NCBI RefSeq assembly: GCF_900110955.1
Contig: NZ_FOFR01000002.1
Span: 1 to 64,000, forward strand
DNA from: Lentzea xinjiangensis
GTDB lineage: Bacteria > Actinomycetota > Actinomycetes > Mycobacteriales > Pseudonocardiaceae
Reading direction: 5' to 3'
DNA: 64,000 nt
Under the pieces are notes generated by a model, which was not told where the DNA came from, made no database searches, and saw only the letters and a program-made list of their open reading frames with translations. Shown here in pieces: positions 28,742 through 36,408 of this stretch (position 1 is the stretch's first letter; each line of letters starts with the position of its first letter). A program made the position numbers and the translations under genes.

Positions 28742-31602
28742 GCGCTGCCGCCCCGGTGGCGGTGGGGCCCGTCACCGTGGCCCACCAGGTGGGCCTCTTC
28801 TTCCTCCGTCAGTCCGAGCTCCATGTCCGCCGCCAGTTCGTCGTCGATCTCGTCGGGCACGTAGGCGGGCGGCTGGGAAGCCGCGTGGTCGTCCACCGCC
28901 GGCACGAGCTCGCCCTTGCCGTTGTCGCGCTTGGCGTCGGGCGTCGTGTCGAGGGCGTTGCGCAGGTGTTCCAGGTGCGGACCGCTGAAGTCGATGCGGA
29001 TCCGCTCCACGCCACCGGCGCCGTCGCCGAAGATGAACTGGCGCGGAGCGCGGTCGCGTTCGGTCGCCGTGCGCTCGCCACCGGGACGGCGGCCCAGCGA
29101 GGCGACGACCTGCTCGTACCCGGCGCCGACCGGCACCTTGAGCAGCCGCAGCGCGTCCGCCTGCGCCTGGTCGTCGTCGAGCCTGCCGACGAAGACCGAG
29201 TCGAGCAGCGCCACGAAGCCCTGGATCCTAAGGAAGTCGGCGGGGATCTGGCTGGAGAGCAGCACGCGGACGTTCCACTTCCGCGAGTCACGCGCGAAGC
29301 GGTTCATCAGCACGCGGCCGGTCGGGACCTCCGAGAGGAAGAACGCCTCGTCGATCCAGACGCCCTTGCGCTGGTCCTTCGGCTTCTCGTAGATCGAGCG
29401 CTGGGTGAGCCAGGCGGCGAGGTTCAGCATCTCGACGCCGAGCGACTCCGCGTCCGTCCAGTGCTCGCGGCCGACGCCGTCCTTGGGCAGGTTCAGGCCC
29501 GCCATGGTCAGGACGGTGAGCCGGTCGTCGCGCACCTCGTTGTACGGGTCGTGGTTCTCCTCCGGGATGAGCAACGACATGCGCTCGCGCATCTCGTCGA
29601 GGAAGTCCGCGACGACGACGGCGTGCTCGTGGTGCTCGGACGCGTCGCGGCGCAGCGCCTCGAAGACGAGACCGGGGTGGGCGTCGAAGCGGCCACCGAC
29701 CGTGCGGACGGCGCGCAGCAGCACGATGCGCGTCTGGGGCAGGCGCGCGACCTCGAACGGCAGCAGACCGGTCAGCACGTCCAGCACCAGGCGGCGCCGG
29801 GTCGCCGCCGCCAGCGCCTTCTCGCGGCGCCAGGCCCGTTCCGGGTCGTCCTCGTCGAGGAAGTGCTCGATCATCGGCTCGGCGACCACCCGGTACGGGT
29901 TGAGGATGCCGGGCTGCGCGTTGAGCAGGTTGATCGGCCGCGCGTACGGGCGCAGCTCCGGCAGCTCGCACAGCGCGGCGAGCGGGCCGGACGGGTCGAG
30001 CAGCGTCCAGTGAGCGCCGGCGCGCAGGGTCTTGTAGACGATGCCGCCGCCGAGGAACGACTTGCCGGCGCCCAGGCCCGCGACCATCGCGGTCAGGCCG
30101 GAGGCGTCGCGGAGCTCCTGGGCCATCCACGGGTCCCACGCGACGGGGCGGCGGGTGGCCGTGACGGTCTCGCCCAGCAGGATGCCGCGCCGGTCGCCGA
30201 CCTCGGCCGTGGCCGTGGGGACCGCGGACGCGGCCCACAGCACGCTGCCGCGCCGCAGGTACGCGCCGTTGGACAGCGGCTCGCCGGGGATGAACTCGCG
30301 GGCGATCGCGTACTGCGCCTCCGGGTGCTCGATCGCGATCTTCGGCTTGTACAGCTCCAGCAGCTGCTGGGCCAGCCGCAGCGCCTCGCGCTCGGTCGGG
30401 CCGGACACCGCGAGCCGCCACCACGAGCGCACCCGGGTGCCGAGCGCGGTGAAGCCCGACGTCATCTCGTCGTCGATCTCCAGCACCCGGCCGGCCTGGC
30501 GGGCGAGCGACTGCGGTGGCTCCAGCTCGTGCTCGTCGGTGTAGTGCCGGACCTGCGAGCGCACCTTGCTCATCTGGCGCGACAGCTCCCCGGACACCTC
30601 CTCCGGCCTGCGCACGTAGATGCGGGCGGACCACTCGACGGAGGCGGGCAGCCTGTCCGCGCGCTGCACCCACGGGTCGTCGACCTCGGGGATCTGCAAG
30701 CCGTGCATCAGCCCGACGGTGAGCACGGCGACGTGCCGCTTGATGCCCGCGTTCGAGCCGGTGCGGCCGCGCACCGTGACCGTCGGCGAGTAGGGCTCCT
30801 GGTGGAAGTCCGCGGCGTCGGTGAAGGACGCCAGGTCCTCCGGTTCCCACGCGGCACCGGGCACGGCGGGCATGTTGCGCGGGGCGGGCAGGCCCAGCGA
30901 GCACGACCGGTGCATCAGCCAGGACATCTCCTCGGCCGTCGCCGGACGGCCTTCGAGCCCGGCGGACCCGATGACCTGGTCGAGGTGCTCGACCTCGGAG
31001 TCCAGCGCCACCAGCTCGGCGTCGACGGCGTCCGGGAAGACCTTGCGCAGCACGGGCGCCGCGCGTTCGACGGCGCGGTCCATCATGTTGCGGGTCTGCA
31101 CCTGCACGCCCAGGTAGACCTCTTTCTCCGCCATCGAGCGGCCCATGAGCTGCTGCTGCTCGCCGACCATGTAGTCGTCGAACGACAGCGTGCCGGGCGT
31201 GTCCGGCAGGCGCTTGACGGCGTTGTGCACGTGGGCCTCGGCCCACATGCGGATCGGGTACGGCCGCGTGGTCACCCGCAGGTGCATCCAGCGGCCCTGC
31301 AGCTCGGCGTACTGGCCCGCGATGGCGGCGATCAGGTCCTGGCGCTGCGAGTCGCTGCGGAACGACCAGCGCTGCGGCGCGAGCCGGTACCAGGCGTAGA
31401 CCTCCTGGCCGGTGCGCAGCAGGTGCCCGTCGATGCTGCGGGCGGCGATCGACGGGGTGTAGCTGGGGACGGCCTGCTCGCCGGGCAGGCGGCGGCCGCG
31501 TTTCGAGTAGGCCGCCCGCTCTCGCTCACGCGGGTCCGCGGCGGCGTGCTGGGCGATGTGCTGGGCGGGGCGACGGTCACGGTCTCGCCGGCGTCCGAAC
31601 AC
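28738..31602 (-). CDS. VirB4/TrsE-like AAA+ ATPase (SCO6880-type)
   Basis: A 954-residue ATPase that would power the secretion-like complex. The N-terminal 500 residues match the conserved actinobacterial SCO6880-like region. Walker A is GLGAGKS (509-515), and Walker B is KGVWIDEAFFLSEVP (around 735), followed by VLLSSQIPADFL. The protein is somewhat longer than typical VirB4. It overlaps the preceding TM protein by 26 bp and the VirB6-like gene by 4 nt. No TraG/VirD4 coupling protein is encoded nearby. Confidence 0.87.
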   Translation of the reverse strand: MFGRRRDRDRRPAQHIAQHAAADPRERERAAYSKRGRRLPGEQAVPSYTPSIAARSIDGHLLRTGQEVYAWYRLAPQRWSFRSDSQRQDLIAAIAGQYAELQGRWMHLRVTTRPYPIRMWAEAHVHNAVKRLPDTPGTLSFDDYMVGEQQQLMGRSMAEKEVYLGVQVQTRNMMDRAVERAAPVLRKVFPDAVDAELVALDSEVEHLDQVIGSAGLEGRPATAEEMSWLMHRSCSLGLPAPRNMPAVPGAAWEPEDLASFTDAADFHQEPYSPTVTVRGRTGSNAGIKRHVAVLTVGLMHGLQIPEVDDPWVQRADRLPASVEWSARIYVRRPEEVSGELSRQMSKVRSQVRHYTDEHELEPPQSLARQAGRVLEIDDEMTSGFTALGTRVRSWWRLAVSGPTEREALRLAQQLLELYKPKIAIEHPEAQYAIAREFIPGEPLSNGAYLRRGSVLWAASAVPTATAEVGDRRGILLGETVTATRRPVAWDPWMAQELRDASGLTAMVAGLGAGKSFLGGGIVYKTLRAGAHWTLLDPSGPLAALCELPELRPYARPINLLNAQPGILNPYRVVAEPMIEHFLDEDDPERAWRREKALAAATRRRLVLDVLTGLLPFEVARLPQTRIVLLRAVRTVGGRFDAHPGLVFEALRRDASEHHEHAVVVADFLDEMRERMSLLIPEENHDPYNEVRDDRLTVLTMAGLNLPKDGVGREHWTDAESLGVEMLNLAAWLTQRSIYEKPKDQRKGVWIDEAFFLSEVPTGRVLMNRFARDSRKWNVRVLLSSQIPADFLRIQGFVALLDSVFVGRLDDDQAQADALRLLKVPVGAGYEQVVASLGRRPGGERTATERDRAPRQFIFGDGAGGVERIRIDFSGPHLEHLRNALDTTPDAKRDNGKGELVPAVDDHAASQPPAYVPDEIDDELAADMELGLTEEEEAHLVGHGDGPHRHRGGSA

Positions 31603-32053
31603 CGCGAACCTCCTTCTTACGGCTGGCTGACGTCCGGCGGGTCTGGGCCTGCTGTCTCGCCCGGCGTTGTTGTTTCTTGGTCAACTTGGGACGAGGCCGC
31701 TGCGCGCTGACCCGGATCCGGGCGGCGCTCGCCGCTCCTCCGGAGCTCGCCGTGCGTTCTCGAGGTGCGGTCAGTTCGCGGACCCACATCGACATGACAG
31801 CCGTGAGGGGCCGCTCATGGCTGATCCGCGCCGTGATGAACCGGGTGAGGATGATCGTCGCGACGAGGGCCCACGCGGTCGAGAAGAACCCGAACCCGAC
31901 GCCCATCTGCCGCTCGATCGTGAGCACGACGAGGAAGACGACGATCCCGACGCCCCACGCGACGTATCGCGCGCGCCACGGGAAAGTCGCTTTGGGCGGG
32001 CCGAGCCAGACGGCGTCGACGCGGTAGACCTCGTCGTCAGTGCGGACCCGCAC
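31577..32053 (-). CDS. TcpE/PrgI-like small membrane protein
   Basis: A 158-residue protein with two or three membrane helices (about residues 30-85: YVAWGVGIVVFLVVLTIE, then WALVATIILTRFITA) and a strongly basic C-terminal tail (KLTKKQQRRARQQAQ). Position just before the VirB4-like ATPase and topology match TcpE/PrgI/VirB3-type partners. The basic tail probably faces the cytosol and may contact the ATPase. Confidence 0.72.
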   Translation of the reverse strand: MRVRTDDEVYRVDAVWLGPPKATFPWRARYVAWGVGIVVFLVVLTIERQMGVGFGFFSTAWALVATIILTRFITARISHERPLTAVMSMWVRELTAPRERTASSGGAASAARIRVSAQRPRPKLTKKQQRRARQQAQTRRTSASRKKEVRGVRTPARP

Positions 32054-32056
32054 GGA

Positions 32057-32335
32057 TCAGCCTCCGACGAACAAGCCGGCGAGCCACTTGCCGATGTTCG
32101 ACCCGGCGTCGGTCGTGACCGCGAGGCCGATGATGGCCAGCGCGACGATCACCCCGCCGAGACGGCGCATGACGCCCGCGTTGTCACCTTTGCCACCACC
32201 CAGCCACAACAGCAGGAGCGCGACGGTGAGCAAGAGCAGTGGAACGATGTTGTCCAGGATCCAGTCGCGGACATTGCCTGTGCCCGGCACCGTCGGCTGC
32301 TGCTGAGCGAGTGTCACCAGGTCCATGGCGGTCAT
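32057..32335 (-). CDS. Small two-TM protein, pilin/VirB2-like position
   Basis: A 92-residue protein with two hydrophobic segments (about 30-46 VPLLLLTVALLLLWLGG and 60-78 GGVIVALAIIGLAVTT) separated by a basic loop. It is the first gene of the leftward cluster, and a GGAG lies 8-9 nt before the ATG at 32335. Size, two helices and first position recall VirB2/TrbC subunits, but no pilin motif can be confirmed. It could instead be a small scaffold protein. Confidence 0.68.
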   Translation of the reverse strand: MTAMDLVTLAQQQPTVPGTGNVRDWILDNIVPLLLLTVALLLLWLGGGKGDNAGVMRRLGGVIVALAIIGLAVTTDAGSNIGKWLAGLFVGG

Positions 32336-32492
32336 TTCTTACTCCAGAGTGCGCTCGGGCTTGCGCTACGAGTAGAACACGAGATCGTCACGACGTGTGT
32401 AGCTGTTGGTGCGGGCTGTAGATCATCTGGCCGTTCCCCCTGCGAGGAATTACGTCTAATCTGGCCGACACATCATCACTGAGGAGACGCCA

Positions 32493-32609
32493 GTGGGGAA
32501 CACCCGGCTCAAGATTCTCTCCGACGCCGCCAAGGTTCACCCGACTGCGGACGCCCTGGTCACCCTCAGTGCGTGCACCCTGAACACGCGCACGAGTCCA
32601 CCCATGTGA
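32493..32609 (+). CDS. Putative 38-residue peptide upstream of the ParB-like gene
   Basis: A short reading frame begins with GTG at 32493 exactly 6 nt after GAGGAG (32481-32486), a strong ribosome site. The peptide begins MGNTRLKILSDAAKVHPTAD and ends with RTSPPM. A -10-like TCTAAT lies at 32455-32460, so the transcript could start close by. It may be a leader peptide or micro-protein of the divergent promoter region. The rest of the 32336-32681 gap shows no other gene. Confidence 0.4.
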   Translation: MGNTRLKILSDAAKVHPTADALVTLSACTLNTRTSPPM

Positions 32610-32681
32610 ACGCGCTGATCGGCCGGTTCGCGACCCCGCCGGGTGTGCGGCCCGGAGCCACGACTCCGAGGAGATTCGCCG

Positions 32682-33014
32682 ATGCTCGAACCTGACCTCG
32701 CGCCGGACGGAAGTGTGGACGGAATCACAGCCTCCCCTAGTGCTCCAGGCGTGGTGCAGCCTACCGGGGACGGCCCGCAATCCCGGCGCCGGGTCCAGCG
32801 GACGATCAACTTCGACCGGTCCGTGCTCGAGCGCGCCCGTGCGGCGGCCACCTACCTCGCGTCGTTCGAACCCCAGTCCGGGGTGCGGTCGCTCGCGGAC
32901 ATCGTGAACCCCGCCGTGCTGGCCTACGTGACCGAGCTGGAAGAGCTGTACAACGCCGGCGAGCCGTTCCGGCCAGTGCTGCGGATGCCGTCGGGGCGCC
33001 CGTCCAAGCGGTGA
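32682..33014 (+). CDS. ParB C-terminal/centromere-binding-like protein
   Basis: A 110-residue protein. After a disordered acidic N terminus it has RRVQRTINFDRSVLERARAA and SLADIVNPAVLAYVTELEEL, the ribbon-helix-helix-like dimer fold of plasmid/actinobacterial ParB C-terminal proteins. The ATG at 32682 has GAGGAG 8 nt upstream (32668-32673). It is divergent from the secretion-like operon and could be its DNA-binding regulator or a partitioning relic. It is convergent with threonine synthase. Confidence 0.72.
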   Translation: MLEPDLAPDGSVDGITASPSAPGVVQPTGDGPQSRRRVQRTINFDRSVLERARAAATYLASFEPQSGVRSLADIVNPAVLAYVTELEELYNAGEPFRPVLRMPSGRPSKR

Positions 33015-33045
33015 AGCCCGGCAACGCCCGCGTCCCGCGCCTGAC

Positions 33046-34170
33046 CTAGCGGCGGACAGCCGGGTACTTGATGCCCGCGCCGGTGTTGAGCACCACCACC
33101 TCGTCGTCCGCCTCGAGCCAGCCGGTCCCGCGCAGCTCCCGGACCGCGCTGATCGTCGCCGCGCCCTCCGGGCACAGGAACACGCCTTCGCGCCGGGCGC
33201 ACTCGGCGCGGTCGGCTTCGACCTGCTCGTCGGTCACCGCCGTGGCGGTACCACCGGTCTCCCTGATGGCACGCAGGATGATGAAGTCCCCCAACGGTTT
33301 CGGCACGTTGATGCCGAACGCGCTCGTGTAGGCGCCGTCCCAGAACACCGACTCGGCCCCGCCCTCGTCGAACGCCCGGACGATCGGCGCGCAGCCGGTG
33401 GACTGCACGGCGACGAGCCGCGGCAGCTTCCCGCCGATCCAGCCGAGCTCGCGCATCTCGTGCAGCGCCTTGTGGATCCCGATCAGGCCGACCCCGCCGC
33501 CGGTCGGGTAGACGATCACGTCGGGCACGCGCCAGCCGAGCTGCTCGACGATCTCGTACCCCATCGTCTTCTTGCCCTCGATGCGGTACGGCTCCCTCAG
33601 GGTCGAGGCGTCGAACAGGTCGACGTCCGCGATGGCCCTGGCGGCGTCGGCGATGGTGCCCGGCACGACCCGCAGCTCGGCGCCGCTGGCCGCGACCTCC
33701 TCGCGGGTGATCAGCGGGGCGTCCTCCGGCATGGCGATGACGCTGCGGAGCCCGGCCCGTGCCGCGTACAGGGCCCAGGCGGCGCCCGCGTTGCCGTTGG
33801 TCGGCATCTTGATGCCCTCGACGCCGAGCTCCTTGGCCCGCGCCACCCCGACCGCGGCGCCGCGGGCCTTGAACGAGCCCGTCGGGATGAGCGCCTCGTC
33901 CTTCATGAGGAGGTGCACGTCCAGCTCCCGGCTCAGCGCCGGCAGCGGGACCAGCGGCGTCATGCCCTCACCGAGGCTGAACGCGGGGTCCGGGTCGCGG
34001 ACGGGCAGGACGTCGCGGTAGCGCCACAGGCTGTCGCCGCCGGTGGGCTTCGCGACCCCGGCGAGGTCGTAGCGGGCCAGCAGCGGTGACGCGCAGTCGT
34101 GGCAGACGTTCTGGATGACGTGGGCGTCGTGCACACGGCCGCAACGGGCGCATTCCAGATGCGAGAGCAT
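33046..34170 (-). CDS. thrC: Threonine synthase
   Basis: A 374-residue PLP enzyme that converts phosphohomoserine to threonine. The N terminus has a zinc-ribbon-like pair (CARCGRVH...CHDCASPLLARY), then SLGEGMTPLVPL. The PLP lysine lies in PTGSFKARG, the substrate-binding loop is PTNGNAGAAWALYAA, and the glycine-rich phosphate loop is PTGGGVGLIG. The ATG at 34170 lies only 16 nt downstream of the RNase P RNA and no ribosome site is seen. An in-frame ATG at 34182 would sit at the RNA's end. A threonine-synthase-like paralogue of other function is possible. Confidence 0.85.
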   Translation of the reverse strand: MLSHLECARCGRVHDAHVIQNVCHDCASPLLARYDLAGVAKPTGGDSLWRYRDVLPVRDPDPAFSLGEGMTPLVPLPALSRELDVHLLMKDEALIPTGSFKARGAAVGVARAKELGVEGIKMPTNGNAGAAWALYAARAGLRSVIAMPEDAPLITREEVAASGAELRVVPGTIADAARAIADVDLFDASTLREPYRIEGKKTMGYEIVEQLGWRVPDVIVYPTGGGVGLIGIHKALHEMRELGWIGGKLPRLVAVQSTGCAPIVRAFDEGGAESVFWDGAYTSAFGINVPKPLGDFIILRAIRETGGTATAVTDEQVEADRAECARREGVFLCPEGAATISAVRELRGTGWLEADDEVVVLNTGAGIKYPAVRR

Positions 34171-34186
34171 GCCCGCATGCATACAG

Positions 34187-34573
34187 GCGGATGAGCCGGC
34201 ATGTAAGCCGGATCCTGTTCGTGGGAACGAGTCCCACTCGGCGACCATCCATCTGGGCCTGCCGTTGCCGACAGGCTCTAGCGGCCTACCCGCGAGCATC
34301 GGGCGGGCAGCCCTCGAACGCTCGCGCAGGCACTCTCGTGCCCTTTTGACCTTGCTCCGGGTGGGGTTTACCTAGCCGCCCCAGTCACCTGGGGCGCTGG
34401 TGGTCTCTTACACCACCGTTTCACCCTTACCCCGGCTCGCGCCGAGGCGGTCTGTTCTCTGTGGCACTGTCCCGAGGGTCACCCCTGGTTGCCGTTAACA
34501 ACCACCCTGCCCTGTGGAGTCCGGACTTTCCTCGACAGTCTCCTGCCGCGGCCGCCCTGCCGACTCATCCGCG
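34187..34573 (-). ncRNA. rnpB: RNase P RNA, class A
   Basis: The minus strand reads a complete bacterial RNase P RNA of about 387 nt. Helix P1 pairs GCGGATGAGTCGGC at the 5' end with GCCGGCTCATCCGC at the 3' end. Conserved blocks are visible in order: GAGGAAAGTCCGGACTCC, AGTGCCACAGAGAACAGAC, GGTAAGGGTGAAACGGTGGT, AGGTAAACCCCACC and the 3' AACAGGATCCGGCTTAC. It is the catalytic RNA that matures tRNA 5' ends. No terminator separates it from thrC. Confidence 0.96.
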
Positions 34574-34671
34574 CACCGAGGATATCCCAGCCGCTGGGAC
34601 TGGTTGTCCACCCGGTCCCGGCGTTGGTTGACTCGGTGCCATCACACGACGTCGCGACGGAGTGACCTGCC

Positions 34672-35193
34672 ATGCCCGACCTGCTGATCATCTCCGGTGC
34701 GCCGTCCCCCGCCGCCCCCACGGGCGTGGTGGTGTCGCAGGTGTCCGCGCTGCTCCAGGCCGCGGGCCACCGCGTCTCCCACCTGGACGTGCGCGCCCTG
34801 CCGACGTTGTCGCTGCTCACCGAGGACCTGCGCGACCCGCGGATCACCGCCGCGGTGAGCGGCGTGCTGTCCGCCGACGGCGTGGTCGTCGCCTCACCCG
34901 TCTACCGCGCCGCCTACAGCGGCCTGGTGAAGGCACTGCTGGACCTGCTGCCGAAGAAAGCCCTGCGCGGCCGCGCCGTGCTGCCGCTGGCGACGGGCGG
35001 CAACCAGGGTTTCCTGGTGGCGATGGACTACGCGCTGCACCCGCTGCTGGCGGCCAAGGGCGCCGACCACGTGGTGCGCGGCGAGTTCGTGCTGGACCGG
35101 AAGGTGGGCTCACCGGAGGCGGCCGCCGCCCTGGAAGCAGCGGCCGACCGCTTCCTGCGGGCGCTGACCCCGCGCCTGCGCAAGGTCAGCTGA
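34672..35193 (+). CDS. NAD(P)H-dependent FMN reductase (SsuE-like)
   Basis: A 173-residue flavodoxin-like reductase: IISGAPSPAAPTGVVVSQVSA at the FMN phosphate site and VVVASPVYRAAYSGLVKALLDL, the family's signature. It supplies reduced FMN, for example to a two-component monooxygenase or sulfonate desulfurisation. No such partner is nearby. It overlaps the convergent RNase H gene by 8 bp. Confidence 0.85.
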   Translation: MPDLLIISGAPSPAAPTGVVVSQVSALLQAAGHRVSHLDVRALPTLSLLTEDLRDPRITAAVSGVLSADGVVVASPVYRAAYSGLVKALLDLLPKKALRGRAVLPLATGGNQGFLVAMDYALHPLLAAKGADHVVRGEFVLDRKVGSPEAAAALEAAADRFLRALTPRLRKVS

Positions 35194-36262
35194 GGTGTGA
35201 CGTGTCGTTGACGAGCTTCACCGACGCGTGCCCGTCCGGGTAGAACTCGGCGACCGACACACCCGTCAGGTCGAGGTGCATCCGGAACAGGAACTGCGGC
35301 CCGACGTCCAACGCCTGCCGCAGCAACGTCTTGATCGGCGTGACGTGACTCACGACCACGACCGTGCTGCCGCCGTACCTGGCGATGATCTCGGTGCGCG
35401 CCTTCCGCACCCTGGCGTGGACCTCGTCGAAGCTCTCACCCCGCGGCGGCTTGACGCTCGTGTCCCCCAGCCACCGCCGGTGGACCTCCGGGTCCTGCGC
35501 GGCGGCCTCGGCGAACGTCAGCCCCTCCCACGCGCCGAAGTCGGTCTCGATGAGCCCCTGGTGCGTGACGACCTCGAGCCCGGTCTTGTCCGCGAGCTTC
35601 TGCGCGGTCTGCGCCGCCCGCTGCAACGGCGAGGAGATGATCGCCGCGATGTCCACCCCGGCCAGCCGGGCGGCGGCCTTCTCGGCCTGTTCCAGCCCGA
35701 GGTCGGTGAGCGGGTGATCGCCCCGGCCGGAGTAGCGCCGTTCGACGGACAGCCGGGTCTGCCCGTGCCGCAGCAGGACCATCCGCGTCGGCTCACCCGT
35801 GGCCCCGCTCCAGTGCGGCTGCTTGTCCCCCTCGGCCGCGGGCACCTTCTTCTGCTCTTCCTTCGCCCCGTCCATGGCTTCGTTGGCGAGCCGGTCCGCC
35901 TGCCGGTTGCGCTCCCGCGGGATCCACTCGTAGGTGATCTTCTGGAAGGCGTGCGCGAGTTCCTGCGCCTCCCTGGCGAGCGGCTGCATCGACGGGTGCT
36001 TGATCTTCCAGCGCCCGGACATCTGCTCGACGACGAGCTTGGAGTCCATCCGGACGTCGACCGCCTCGGCCCCGAGCTCCCTGGCGGCCCGCAGACCCGC
36101 GATGAGGCCCTGGTACTCGGCGACGTTGTTGGTGGCGACGCCGATGGCCCCCTTGCGCTCGGCCAGCGTCTCGCCGCTCCGCCCGTCCCGCACTACCGCG
36201 CCGTACCCAGCAGGTCCGGGGTTGCCCCGCGACCCGCCGTCCGCCTCGACGATGACCTTCAC
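35186..36262 (-). CDS. Bifunctional RNase HI/acid phosphatase
   Basis: A 358-residue fusion homologous to M. tuberculosis Rv2228c. Residues 1 to about 135 are RNase HI (EADGGSRGNPGPAGYG, then ADRLANEAMD). A linker follows, then a histidine phosphatase (MVLLRHGQTRLSVERRYSGR with the catalytic RHG, and VVVSHVTPIKTLL). The phosphatase part may act in cobalamin (CobC-like) metabolism, as reported for the mycobacterial enzyme. Together with glnA2 and panB it recalls the Rv2222c-Rv2228c neighbourhood, here interrupted by other genes. Confidence 0.92.
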   Translation of the reverse strand: MKVIVEADGGSRGNPGPAGYGAVVRDGRSGETLAERKGAIGVATNNVAEYQGLIAGLRAARELGAEAVDVRMDSKLVVEQMSGRWKIKHPSMQPLAREAQELAHAFQKITYEWIPRERNRQADRLANEAMDGAKEEQKKVPAAEGDKQPHWSGATGEPTRMVLLRHGQTRLSVERRYSGRGDHPLTDLGLEQAEKAAARLAGVDIAAIISSPLQRAAQTAQKLADKTGLEVVTHQGLIETDFGAWEGLTFAEAAAQDPEVHRRWLGDTSVKPPRGESFDEVHARVRKARTEIIARYGGSTVVVVSHVTPIKTLLRQALDVGPQFLFRMHLDLTGVSVAEFYPDGHASVKLVNDTSHLS

Positions 36263-36322
36263 CGGCCGATCGTAGCCCCGCGTTCAGGCCCCTCCGGAGG
36301 CCCTGTATGCTCTTCCCATCCA

Positions 36323-36408
36323 GTCTGGGTGGCGGAATGGCAGACGCGCTAGCTTGAGGTGCTAGTCCCCGCAAGGGGGTGGGGGTTCAAGTCCCCCCTC
36401 GGACACCA
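36323..36408 (+). tRNA. tRNA-Leu (anticodon GAG)
   Basis: An 86-nt cloverleaf with acceptor GTCTGGG/CTCGGAC, D-arm GGCGGAATGGCAGAC, anticodon stem CTAGC/GCTAG around loop TTGAGGT (anticodon GAG, reads CTC), a class II variable arm (TCCCCGCAAGGGGG), T-arm GGGGGTTCAAGTCCCCC, discriminator A and encoded CCA. Its 3' 22 nt are shared with the serine recombinase reading frame on the other strand, marking the insertion site of the element. Confidence 0.97.
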
